A stretch of DNA of 7,623 bases from Mycoplasmatota bacterium (GTDB taxonomy: Bacteria; Bacillota_I; Bacilli_A; RF39; UBA660). Made by a program: the position numbers and the translations under genes. Shown in pieces: positions 1-5,602 of this stretch. The DNA lies in the NCBI GenBank assembly GCA_012510745.1, contig JAAZHK010000054.1, positions 1 through 7,623 of the forward strand, written 5' to 3'. The number at the start of each line of letters is the position of its first letter. Position 1 is the first letter of the stretch. Below the pieces are notes generated by a model. The model was not told the origin of the DNA. It was given only the letters and a program-made list of their open reading frames with translations, and ran no database searches.

Positions 1-723
1 AACTATTTTATAATATTTATATTTAGTATCAATAAATTGATAATATTCTTCGTAATATAGGTTATTTTGAAAATGATAATGAAGATTTAAGAGAATAGAT
101 TTACTGCCATTTAGAGTTTCATTAAATGTTTTTGTATAAAAATGATGTCCATTTTCACCTTCTTCATTAACAAGTATATCAAAAGAATATTGTCTATCAT
201 CAACTTTTTGAAAAAACAATTCTAAATCAATATTACGATAATCATAAACAGCACCTAAATCAATTAACATATATTGTAAATTATTTTGAAATAATATTCT
301 ATTTGGATCATTTTCGTTTTCACCTGGAATATTACTATATGAATTACCTAATGAGGTATTTGATGTTATGCTTATTGGTAGAACTATACCATTCTGATAA
401 ACTTTTAAATTTGCAATTTTAAATAGATTGCCCCCAGTATCAATGTTGCTAAAATAAAAATATCTTATTTTTTGATTATTAATTTCAATTTGATTAGTTT
501 TTATAACACGATTAGATATCATTATGGGTCTTTCATTTAACCAAGGACTACTTTCAGTAATAAATATATCACTTTTATAAGGAAAATCCAGGCTGTTTTC
601 ACCTTCAATATAGTAATCTTGACTATAGATCTTTTCTTCTTTGTAATAACGATATTTTAAAGTTACAGCTTTTATATTAAAAGGCTGTAATAAAAAAAGA
701 AATAATAATATTATTTTTTTCAT
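1..723 (-). CDS. Secreted protein of unknown function, partial (C-terminus beyond window edge)
   Basis: An uninterrupted minus-strand reading frame of 241 codons runs from an ATG at 723 off the left edge, with no stop seen. The start is supported by the SD-like sequence AGGGTGAT six bases upstream, the same arrangement as at the neighbouring dacF gene. Residues 1-19 (MKKIILLFLFLLQPFNIKA) form a typical signal peptide: two lysines, a hydrophobic core and an A at the likely cleavage site. The product should therefore be exported. The mature part is rich in Tyr, Asn, Asp and beta-prone stretches and has no cysteine, no catalytic motif and no further membrane segment in the visible part. A stretch around residues 150-180 (QYMLIDLGAVYDYRNIDLEL) faintly resembles a discoidin/F5-8-type beta-sandwich, but this is only an impression. 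It lies 58 bp downstream of dacF on the same strand without a clear terminator between, so co-transcription is likely. I do not recognise the family. Confidence 0.8.
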   Translation of the reverse strand, partial: MKKIILLFLFLLQPFNIKAVTLKYRYYKEEKIYSQDYYIEGENSLDFPYKSDIFITESSPWLNERPIMISNRVIKTNQIEINNQKIRYFYFSNIDTGGNLFKIANLKVYQNGIVLPISITSNTSLGNSYSNIPGENENDPNRILFQNNLQYMLIDLGAVYDYRNIDLELFFQKVDDRQYSFDILVNEEGENGHHFYTKTFNETLNGSKSILLNLHYHFQNNLYYEEYYQFIDTKYKYYKIV

Positions 724-724
724 T

Positions 725-738
725 TTAATCACCCTAAT
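725..738 (-). promoter_or_regulatory. Ribosome binding site of the partial secreted-protein gene
   Basis: On the minus strand AGGGTGATTAAA directly precedes the ATG at 723. AGGGTGAT is a good match to the anti-SD at normal spacing. The same core and spacing occur before the TTG start of dacF, which supports both start choices. Confidence 0.6.
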
Positions 739-781
739 ATTATTATTACCTTCTTTTTTTAGTTAACCTATTATTTTTATT

Positions 782-1930
782 TTAAATATTAATACAACCA
801 GTTATTATGTTTCGTAGATTTTGCCAAAACAAATTTATAAAAGTTGCTTTTTTGACTTCTTGATCTACCGTTATTGGGACTTCTCGCACAATAACTCCAT
901 TGCTTTTTATAATCAAATTGCCAATCTTATCTCCTTTTTTAATAGGTAATTTAAAATCAAGCAATTTTAATTCTGTTTGATAATCACCTTTTATTACAGA
1001 TTTCTCTCTTAAAACAGAAACATCTTCCAACAATACTAGATTCACTTTATTAATATTAGATTTATTTAATTTTATTTCTTTAATTGTTTCATTCTTTTTA
1101 TTTAATTGATCTACAGTATATAAATTAAATCCATAATTTAATAATGTTGTTGTTTCATCATTTCTAGTACTTCCATTAGGTTCTCCTAAAGTTATGGCTA
1201 AAAGACGCATATTATCTTTTTTAGCTGTTACTGCCATACAATATAAAGCATTATCAGTAAATCCTGTTTTTAAACCATCTGCTCCTTCGTAAAATCTTAC
1301 TAATTTATTTGTATTTACTAGCCAAAACTTATTATCAGTATCTTGCCTTAAATAATCCTCATAAACAGAAGAAAATTCTAATATTTTTTCATGCTTTAAT
1401 AAAGCTCTGCCTATTACAGATAAATCAAAAGCTGTCGAATAATGGTTTTCTTCATCTAAACCTGTAGGATTAACAAAATGAGTATTAACCAATCCTAGTT
1501 CTTTTGCTTTATTATTCATCATTTCAACAAACTTCTTTTCAGTTCCTGCAATTCTTTCAGCCAATGCTACAGTAGCATCATTAGCGCTTGCCATTGATAT
1601 ACCTTTAAATAAATCCTTAACTGTCATTATCTCTCCAGCTTGTAACCATATTTGGGTTCCGCCCATATTAGCAGCATTTTCGCTTACTTTAATTTGTTCG
1701 TCCCATGTTAAATTGCCAGATTCTATATTTTCTAATATAATAATTTGTGCTACCATTTTAGTCATTGAAGCTACACTTAACTTATCATTAATATTTTTTT
1801 CAAAAATAATTGCTCCACTATCAACTTCAACTAAAATACCACTTTTAGCATTTGGAATCAGTTCTTGACCTCTTACTTTACAAGGTATAATCAGTAGTAT
1901 AAATAATAAAAATTTTATTATTCTTTTCAA
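782..1930 (-). CDS. dacF: D-alanyl-D-alanine carboxypeptidase (DacF/DacA, PBP5-type, peptidase S11)
   Basis: Serine DD-carboxypeptidase that removes the terminal D-Ala from peptidoglycan pentapeptides outside the membrane. With the TTG start at 1930 it has 382 residues, normal for PBP5-type enzymes. All three active-site motifs are present: SMTK (Ser55, Lys58), SAN (Ser115-Asn117) and KTG (Lys221-Gly223, within ADGLKTGFT). Residues 1-21 form a signal peptide (KRIIKFLLFILLIIPCKVRG). A C-terminal beta domain follows from about residue 265. A basic, aromatic tail (KKATFINLFWQNLRNII) fits the amphipathic anchor that holds this family on the membrane. The frame stays open to a GTG at 1939, but that GTG lies inside the SD-like AGGGTG. 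TTG at 1930 sits six bases after it, exactly as in the next gene. It is divergent from a VanY-type carboxypeptidase and probably co-transcribed with the downstream secreted protein. The exact symbol (dacA or dacF) is uncertain. Confidence 0.93.
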   Translation of the reverse strand: MKRIIKFLLFILLIIPCKVRGQELIPNAKSGILVEVDSGAIIFEKNINDKLSVASMTKMVAQIIILENIESGNLTWDEQIKVSENAANMGGTQIWLQAGEIMTVKDLFKGISMASANDATVALAERIAGTEKKFVEMMNNKAKELGLVNTHFVNPTGLDEENHYSTAFDLSVIGRALLKHEKILEFSSVYEDYLRQDTDNKFWLVNTNKLVRFYEGADGLKTGFTDNALYCMAVTAKKDNMRLLAITLGEPNGSTRNDETTTLLNYGFNLYTVDQLNKKNETIKEIKLNKSNINKVNLVLLEDVSVLREKSVIKGDYQTELKLLDFKLPIKKGDKIGNLIIKSNGVIVREVPITVDQEVKKATFINLFWQNLRNIITGCINI

Positions 1931-1966
1931 TATAATCACCCTACTAATAAATATGCGATTTAGGTT

Positions 1967-1993
1967 ATAATATTATCTTTTTCATGATATAAT
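1967..1993 (-). promoter_or_regulatory. Candidate promoter of dacF
   Basis: On the minus strand a TATAAC -10 element lies 17 bases from a weak TTATAT -35 element. The -35 overlaps the better -10 of the divergent vanY-like gene. Only three of six -35 bases match the consensus, and in DNA this A+T-rich such matches are common, so this is tentative. Confidence 0.3.
1985..1993 (+). promoter_or_regulatory. Extended -10 promoter of the vanY-like gene
   Basis: TGATATAAT is a perfect extended -10 element (TGn plus TATAAT). It would start transcription near position 2000, just ahead of the GAGGTG ribosome binding site. The -35 region at the expected spacing (TTATAA, 1965-1970) is weak, which is common when the extended -10 is present. 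Confidence 0.55.
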
Positions 1994-2012
1994 TATTTAT
2001 GAAGAGGTGTTT

Positions 2013-2867
2013 ATGAAAAAATTTATAAAATTTATTATAATTATTTTTATAGTTGGCTTTTTATTCTTTTTATGGAAAGAATTAGATAAAGGAGAGACTA
2101 AAATAAAAGAACCTTCACTATTTGAAAAAAAATTATTAGAATTAGATAATATCAATAAAAAAATAGATTATTTTAATGATAATTATATAGATAGATATAT
2201 TGCTTATAAAAATAATAACCCTGATGAATCATTAGAAAATATCATTACCCACGTCAACATTGGTATTGATCAGCCTTTTTTTACTAATATAAAAGAAGCT
2301 GTTTACTTAAATCAGTTATATATAATGACCAATAAATATATTAAATTACCTAATGATTATGTTCCTAATAATTTAAGGGAATTAAAATTAAGTTATTCAA
2401 TTGGCGGGATGTTTTTAGTAGAAGAGGCGGCTGACGCTTTTGAATCTATGGCAAGCAAAGCCAAAACAGAGGGTTATACCATTAGAGCTATGTCAACTTA
2501 TAGAAGCTATAGTAGACAAGAGGGCTTATATAATCAATATGTTAAAGAAATTGGTGTTGAAGCTACTGATAAAGATACTGCAAGACCAGGTCATTCAGAA
2601 CATCAAACAGGATTAACTGTAGATGTCGATAATAGTAAAATTAGTTACAGCAATTTTGAAAATACAAAAGAATTTGAATGGATGAAAAAAAACGCCTATA
2701 AATATGGCTTTATTTTAAGATATCCAGAGGGTAAAGAATTTATTACTGGTTATATATATGAATCTTGGCATTATCGTTATGTTGGCCTCGACATAGCTAA
2801 TTACATTCACAATCATAACATTACATTTGATGAATATTATGTTAAATTTATTGAAGGAAAAAAATAA
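2013..2867 (+). CDS. VanY/M15B-family zinc D-alanyl-D-alanine (or L,D-) carboxypeptidase, membrane-anchored
   Basis: Metallo-carboxypeptidase of the VanY/DacB/LdcB type that trims peptidoglycan stem peptides at the outer membrane face. From ATG 2013 it has 284 residues. GAGG at 2004-2007 serves as SD. The frame extends to GTG 2007, but that codon overlaps the SD. Residues 4-21 form one hydrophobic segment without an obvious cleavage site, so it is probably an N-terminal anchor. A stalk with charged residues follows (about 25-60), then the conserved region before the enzyme (YIAYKNNNPDESL, VNIGIDQPFFTNI). The catalytic domain spans about 125-260 with STYRSYSRQ (161-169), SEHQTGLTVDV (zinc ligands His197 and Asp204) and ESWHYRYVG (catalytic Glu250, zinc ligand His253). 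All metal and catalytic residues are present. Whether it acts on pentapeptides (DD) or tetrapeptides (LD) cannot be read from the sequence. A VanY resistance role is not suggested, since no vanRS, vanH, vanA or vanX genes are nearby. Confidence 0.9.
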   Translation: MKKFIKFIIIIFIVGFLFFLWKELDKGETKIKEPSLFEKKLLELDNINKKIDYFNDNYIDRYIAYKNNNPDESLENIITHVNIGIDQPFFTNIKEAVYLNQLYIMTNKYIKLPNDYVPNNLRELKLSYSIGGMFLVEEAADAFESMASKAKTEGYTIRAMSTYRSYSRQEGLYNQYVKEIGVEATDKDTARPGHSEHQTGLTVDVDNSKISYSNFENTKEFEWMKKNAYKYGFILRYPEGKEFITGYIYESWHYRYVGLDIANYIHNHNITFDEYYVKFIEGKK

Positions 2868-2874
2868 AGAGAAC

Positions 2875-2886
2875 GATAAAAGTAGA
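2875..2886 (+). repeat. Left terminal inverted repeat of the IS remnant
   Basis: GATAAAAGTAGA, identical to the reverse complement of 3321-3332. It begins eight bases after the vanY-like stop codon. Confidence 0.65.
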
Positions 2887-2904
2887 AAGTTTATAAAAAA
2901 AACA

Positions 2905-2945
2905 ATAAAACTCCTATTCGATTTTAAATTGAATTGGGGTTTTAT
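2905..2945. terminator. Long imperfect palindrome, probable bidirectional terminator
   Basis: ATAAAACTCC (2905-2914) pairs with GGGGTTTTAT (2936-2945) with one T-G wobble. The inner part continues pairing (ATTCG with TGAAT and further), giving an almost complete stem. On the minus strand it is followed by TTGTTTTTTTT, a good U-tract, and it sits at the end of the relic transposase frame, whose TAG is at 2914-2916. On the plus strand the tail is weaker (AATTTT), but it lies 37 bp after the vanY-like stop and could end that transcript too. Confidence 0.6.
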
Positions 2946-3275
2946 AATTTTAAGCATAAGAAGGACTTTTATTATTAAAATAGTAAACATATTCTTAAAC
3001 TAATTGAGGAACTTCATTACATTGTTTTAAATTTAAATCAATAAATAATTCTTCTTTAATCCACTCATTTAAAGAATCATTAACTGGATTTTCTGTTGGT
3101 GTTTTGGCTCGTGACATTAAATGTTGTATGCTATAATCTTTAATGAGATCATTGTACGACTTTGACGCATAGACTGAACCTTAATTCTATATGTAAGATT
3201 AATAGAATCAAGATTCCAGTCTTTTATTTTGTCTAAAATTTGTTTTAAACCTTCAAAGTAAGTTTTAACATTCTC
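2914..3275 (-). pseudogene. Transposase C-terminal remnant (IS3-like, DDE integrase core)
   Basis: One frame (3180 to 2914) reads GSVYASKSYNDLIKDYSIQ, then SRAKTPTENPVNDSLNEW, IKEELF, and finally YVYYFNNKSPSYA, NYKTPIQFKIE. This is the usual C-terminal pattern of IS3-type integrase-core transposases, in which the second catalytic Asp (HSDQGSVY) comes just before this stretch. The frame is interrupted by TAA at 2995-2997 and 2950-2952. Upstream the match continues in another frame (3275 to about 3190: ENVKTYFEGLKQILDKIKDW, then NLDSINL), so there is a frameshift near 3180-3195. The HSDQ segment there is scrambled. The catalytic Glu expected in the NPVNDSLN segment is Asp. The N-terminal half and the first catalytic Asp are missing. 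It cannot make an active enzyme. The family assignment comes from recalled motifs; IS150-like or another rve-type family is possible. Confidence 0.72.
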
Positions 3276-3291
3276 TTTATTTCATTATATC

Positions 3292-3329
3292 AAAAAAGTA
3301 GACTTCGCTTTTTTGCATTGTCTACTTTT
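3292..3329 (-). terminator. Hairpin downstream of pdp, formed by the IS end
   Basis: On the minus strand AAAAGTAGAC (3329-3320) and GTCTACTTTT (3303-3294) make a perfect 10-bp stem around a 16-base loop, followed by further T residues to 3292. It begins 22 bases after the pdp stop and should end its transcription. The outer arm overlaps the right terminal inverted repeat, so the terminator appears to have been supplied by the inserted element. Confidence 0.6.
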
Positions 3330-3332
3330 ATC
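3321..3332 (-). repeat. Right terminal inverted repeat of the IS remnant
   Basis: TCTACTTTTATC on the plus strand, the reverse complement of the left repeat at 2875-2886. It lies 18 bases from the pdp stop codon. Confidence 0.65.
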
Positions 3333-3350
3333 ATATCTCCCCATGTTTTT

Positions 3351-4574
3351 TTATTTTATTGTTATTATTTTATTAATATCATACAAAAAATTAGAATGGG
3401 CTAAATATAACTCCATTATTATATCTCCAATATTAACTTTATCACCAATATGTTTTTTAAATTTTATACCAACACCATAATCAATATTACTTTCCTTTGT
3501 TTTTCTGCCAGCTCCCATTTCTAAAACTAACTTTCCAACTTCTAAAGCATTTATTTCAGTAATTGTTCCTTCTTTAGAAGCTTTTATTAAATTCACTCTA
3601 TCACTTATTTTTATATTTTTAACGTTTCCACCTTGATATTCGATAAATTCTAAATATTTATTATAAGCAGATCCATTATTTAAAACTTCCAAAACTAACT
3701 TATTAGCCTGATTAATATCAATGTTTTTACCTAAACTAATTAAACTAGCTGCTAAATTTACACATAAATCTCTTAATTTTCCTTTTTTCCCTTTTAAAAC
3801 TTCAATCGCTTCTATTACCTCTAAAGCATTACCAACATTATCTCCTAATGGTGTATCCATATCTGAAATAATAGTTATAACTTTAATATTGTATTTTTTA
3901 GCAATTTCTATCATTAAACTAGATAATCTTTTAGCATTTGCCATATCTTCTATTAAAGCTCCACTTCCAACTTTAATATCAATAACAACGTTAGAAGTTC
4001 CAGTTACAATTTTTTTACTCATAATTGATGCTGCTATTAAAGGAATAGATTTAGTAGTATTCGTGACATCTCTTAAAGCATAAATCTTTTTATCTAAAGG
4101 TACCAAGTTTTCTGTTTGAGAAGTTATTACCATCCCAATATCATTAACTTGTTTAATTATTTCTTCTTTAGTAAGAGATACATTAAAACCAGGAATGCTT
4201 TCTAATTTATCAATAGTACCACCTGTGTATCCTAAACCTCTTCCACTCATTTTCACGAATTTTAATCCTAAAGCAGCAATAATCGGACCAATTATCAAAG
4301 AGGTTTTATCTCCGATCCCTCCTGTAGAATGTTTATCAACTTTTATTCCTTTTATTTCGTTTAAATTTAATTTTTCTCCACTATTAATATATATATCAAC
4401 TAAATCAATCGTTTCTCTATCAGACATATCATTTTTGCAAATTGCTTTTAATAATAAAGTCATCTCTTTATCTGTTATTTTTTTTAACAAATAACCATTA
4501 AAAGCATAAGTAAGTTCTTCTTTAGACAACGAAAGACCAATGCTTTTTTTTAATATAATTTTTTCTAAATCCAT
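3351..4574 (-). CDS. pdp: Pyrimidine-nucleoside phosphorylase (uridine/thymidine), slightly short at the C-terminus
   Basis: Cytosolic salvage enzyme that splits uridine, thymidine or deoxyuridine with phosphate into base and (deoxy)ribose-1-phosphate. The protein has 407 residues. The order is a helical alpha domain (1-65), the central glycosyltransferase-type domain, and a C-terminal domain from about 330 (AGRKTKESNIDYGVGIKFKK). The phosphate site is seen in KHSTGGIGDK (Lys81, Ser83) and SGRGLGYTGGT (Ser110, Thr120). The pyrimidine site is seen in YALRDVT (Arg168) and SIMSKK (Lys187). These sit at a constant offset of three from the E. coli residues I recall. Lys108, where E. coli thymidine phosphorylase has Met, favours the broad-specificity pdp type over strict deoA. 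Tyr116 replaces the usual His of GHTGG. The enzyme ends about 25 residues earlier than the B. subtilis protein as I remember it, right beside the IS remnant. The start has a strong AGGAGG. It follows the XRE gene by 45 bp. Confidence 0.92.
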   Translation of the reverse strand: MDLEKIILKKSIGLSLSKEELTYAFNGYLLKKITDKEMTLLLKAICKNDMSDRETIDLVDIYINSGEKLNLNEIKGIKVDKHSTGGIGDKTSLIIGPIIAALGLKFVKMSGRGLGYTGGTIDKLESIPGFNVSLTKEEIIKQVNDIGMVITSQTENLVPLDKKIYALRDVTNTTKSIPLIAASIMSKKIVTGTSNVVIDIKVGSGALIEDMANAKRLSSLMIEIAKKYNIKVITIISDMDTPLGDNVGNALEVIEAIEVLKGKKGKLRDLCVNLAASLISLGKNIDINQANKLVLEVLNNGSAYNKYLEFIEYQGGNVKNIKISDRVNLIKASKEGTITEINALEVGKLVLEMGAGRKTKESNIDYGVGIKFKKHIGDKVNIGDIIMELYLAHSNFLYDINKIITIK

Positions 4575-4579
4575 ACTAA

Positions 4580-4588
4580 CCCTCCTTT
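4580..4588 (-). promoter_or_regulatory. Strong ribosome binding site of pdp
   Basis: AAAGGAGGG on the minus strand, five bases before the ATG at 4574. It is one of the two best SD matches in the window and fixes the start codon. Confidence 0.75.
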
Positions 4589-4599
4589 TTTATTATAAC

Positions 4600-4626
4600 A
4601 AAAAAAAAGATAAATAACATTATCTT
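4600..4626 (-). terminator. Weak AT-only hairpin with T-run at the end of the XRE gene
   Basis: On the minus strand AAGATAA (4626-4620, containing the stop codon of the XRE gene) pairs with TTATCTT (4613-4607) around a six-base loop, then a run of T follows to 4600. The stem is seven pairs with only one G-C, so termination may be partial. This matters because no good separate promoter is seen for pdp. Confidence 0.35.
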
Positions 4627-4973
4627 AATTTTTTCTCTAAAAATTTAGCTATTCTTTTAGGATCTTCAATTAATTTATTATATAATTCAGCATGATTCCT
4701 TAACTCTTTTATTAATTCTATTTCATCATCAGCTACTCTTATATAATTTTCTTCAGAATTATCACTAATGACATAATTATCATAACCTAGAAGATAATTA
4801 ACATCCACTTGAAATACATCTGCCAAATCCATAAGTGTTCCTAAGGTCGGCATTCTAGTACCTTTTTCATAACCACATATACTAACTTTAGTAACATTAA
4901 TTAATCTTCCTAATTCAGTTTGAGTAATATTCTTTTTTTTACGAAGTTCTCTCAAACGTTTTGAAAACAACAT
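4620..4973 (-). CDS. Small XRE-family (Cro/CI-type) helix-turn-helix transcriptional regulator
   Basis: DNA-binding protein of 117 residues. Residues 5-62 form a complete XRE helix-turn-helix domain: FSKRLRELRKKKNITQTELG, then NVTKVSICGYEKG as recognition helix region (about 26-38), then the usual PTLGTLMDLADVFQVDVNYLLG ending, given here in part. Residues 63-117 are an acidic then lysine-rich tail with two predicted helices (DEIELIKELRNH, KRIAKFLEKKLR) and no recognised ligand or protease motif. The tail may serve in dimerisation. The ATG at 4973 has GAGG seven bases upstream, and a TATAAT lies at 5007-5002. Target genes cannot be read from the sequence. Autoregulation or control of the adjacent pdp are possible by position only. 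XRE regulators of this size occur both in prophages and as chromosomal regulators; nothing else here looks phage-derived. Confidence 0.88.
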   Translation of the reverse strand: MLFSKRLRELRKKKNITQTELGRLINVTKVSICGYEKGTRMPTLGTLMDLADVFQVDVNYLLGYDNYVISDNSEENYIRVADDEIELIKELRNHAELYNKLIEDPKRIAKFLEKKLR

Positions 4974-5001
4974 ATTATCGCCTCACAGTTTATCTATATT
5001 A

Positions 5002-5007
5002 ATTATA
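5002..5007 (-). promoter_or_regulatory. -10 element of the XRE regulator gene
   Basis: A perfect TATAAT on the minus strand, placing the transcript start near 4995 and a leader of about 22 bases with the GAGG site. No good -35 hexamer lies at 16-18 bases (best is TAACAA), so the promoter may be weak or need an activator. Confidence 0.45.
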
Positions 5008-5051
5008 AAGAAAGAAGCATTTATTTTGTTATAAGTTAACTAATTAGAAAC

Positions 5052-5071
5052 TTCTGTTAATTTCTGTTAAA
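5052..5071. repeat. Two tandem 10-bp repeats upstream of the XRE gene
   Basis: TTCTGTTAAT is followed directly by TTCTGTTAAA, and a third GTTAA core lies 21 bases before the second (5035-5039). The cores thus fall on the same helix face. They lie 45-70 bp upstream of the -10 of the XRE gene and directly after the ssb terminator. They could be an operator for the adjacent regulator, but short A+T-rich repeats also arise by chance. Confidence 0.35.
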
Positions 5072-5099
5072 AAAGAAGCAAATTATTTTTCTGCTTCTT
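5067..5099 (-). terminator. Intrinsic terminator of ssb, overlapping its last codons
   Basis: On the minus strand AAGAAGCA (5099-5092, the Glu-Glu-Ala codons near the end of ssb) pairs with TGCTTCTT (5080-5073). The ssb stop codon TAA lies in the 11-base loop, and a run of T follows the stem. The acidic C-terminal codons therefore double as terminator sequence. Confidence 0.65.
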
Positions 5100-5442
5100 C
5101 TTCATTTGAGTCCATGTCTTTTTTAGACGTTGATAAAAATGTTACTTTTTCAGCCACTACTTCAACTAAATATTTTTTAGTCTTATCTTCTCTTTCTATT
5201 ACTCTTGATTGCACACGACCTTTTACTCCAATAATATTACCTTTACTACAATATTCTGATGTAGAAACTGCTATATTTTCCCAAAGAATACAATCAATAA
5301 AATCGGTTTCATATTCACCATTAATATTTTTAAAACTTCTAGGTATTGCCAAAGTAATAGTTGTTACTTTTTTACCGGTTTCTGTAGTATAAACCTCTGG
5401 ATTTCTAACCAAACGACCTACTAAAACTATTTGATTTAACAT
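5083..5442 (-). CDS. ssb: Single-stranded DNA-binding protein, short form
   Basis: Binds single-stranded DNA in replication, repair and recombination. The 119 residues begin MLNQIVLVGRLVRNPE, the standard first strand of bacterial SSB, followed by the OB fold to about residue 105 (TDFIDCILWENIA, GNIIGVKGRVQSR, YLVEVVAEKVTFL). The frame is open to an ATG at 5466, but those eight codons carry the AAAGGAGG ribosome binding site and part of a likely -10, so the start is ATG 5442. The tail is very short (STSKKDMDSNEEEAEK) and lacks the DDDIPF-type tip that usually recruits partner proteins. Main SSBs of Bacilli are about 165-175 residues and lie between rpsF and rpsR. This one stands alone, so it resembles the short SsbB type or a second copy. 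It could still be the only SSB of a reduced genome. The C-terminus overlaps its own terminator. Confidence 0.93.
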   Translation of the reverse strand: MLNQIVLVGRLVRNPEVYTTETGKKVTTITLAIPRSFKNINGEYETDFIDCILWENIAVSTSEYCSKGNIIGVKGRVQSRVIEREDKTKKYLVEVVAEKVTFLSTSKKDMDSNEEEAEK

Positions 5443-5449
5443 ATATTTT

Positions 5450-5457
5450 CCTCCTTT
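5450..5457 (-). promoter_or_regulatory. Ribosome binding site deciding the ssb start
   Basis: AAAGGAGG on the minus strand, seven bases before ATG 5442. It lies inside the extra codons that a start at 5466 would translate, so it rules for the inner start. Confidence 0.75.
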
Positions 5458-5464
5458 CTTTACC

Positions 5465-5493
5465 ATAATAAAATAACTTTATAAAATGTACAA
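5465..5493 (-). promoter_or_regulatory. Candidate ssb promoter
   Basis: On the minus strand TTGTAC (5493-5488) and TATTAT (5470-5465) are separated by 17 bases. The start of transcription would be near 5458, just ahead of the ribosome binding site. The -10 matches five of six positions and the -35 three of six. Confidence 0.4.
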
Positions 5494-5522
5494 ATGAGCA
5501 AATTTCTTTTTTACAGCTTTAA

Positions 5523-5566
5523 AACAATAAAAAAAAGATTTTTTGGTAATATAAAAAATCTTTTTT
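5523..5566. terminator. SUF operon terminator, perfect 14-bp AT-rich hairpin
   Basis: AAAAAAGATTTTTT (5531-5544) and AAAAAATCTTTTTT (5553-5566) are exact inverted repeats around an eight-base loop. On the minus strand the stem is followed by TTATTGTTTT, and it lies 36 bases past the sufB stop. T-rich sequence also follows on the plus strand, so it could work in both directions. Each stem has a single G-C pair. Confidence 0.7.
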
Positions 5567-5602
5567 ATTTAGTTATTTATATTGAAAATATAAAATTAAA
5601 AC

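Larger units (their letters stand above)
2875..3332. mobile_element. Decayed insertion sequence (IS3-like) bounded by 12-bp inverted repeats
   Basis: GATAAAAGTAGA at 2875-2886 recurs perfectly inverted at 3321-3332, both copies reading inward, as IS terminal repeats do. Between them on the minus strand lies a broken transposase. The segment is only about 460 bp, far shorter than an intact IS3-type element. A probable end and promoter region (TGATATAAT, minus strand, 3292-3284) is followed directly by the C-terminal half of the transposase, so an internal deletion is likely. No clear target-site duplication is seen: GAAC is on the left and ATAT on the right. It fills the gap between the vanY-like gene and pdp. 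Confidence 0.72.

Noticed and set aside
2013..2867. A vancomycin-resistance role for the VanY-type enzyme
   Set aside because: No vanR/S, vanH, ligase or vanX gene lies nearby. The sequence looks like the common housekeeping LdcB/DacB type with an N-terminal anchor.
2715..2990. A 91-codon minus-strand open frame with hydrophobic sequence
   Set aside because: It overlaps the well-supported vanY-like gene on the opposite strand and the transposase relic in a different frame. It shows no ribosome binding site, and its hydrophobicity comes from A+T-rich sequence.
3721..4494. Plus-strand open frames at 3721-4083 and 4195-4494
   Set aside because: Both lie antisense inside pdp, which has full family motifs. 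The open frames result from the reverse complement of its codons.
4592..4600. TGTTATAAT, a perfect extended -10, upstream of pdp on the minus strand
   Set aside because: It would start transcription at about 4585, inside the AGGAGG site of pdp, removing much of the ribosome binding site. No -35 is seen either. It is more likely chance in A+T-rich DNA.
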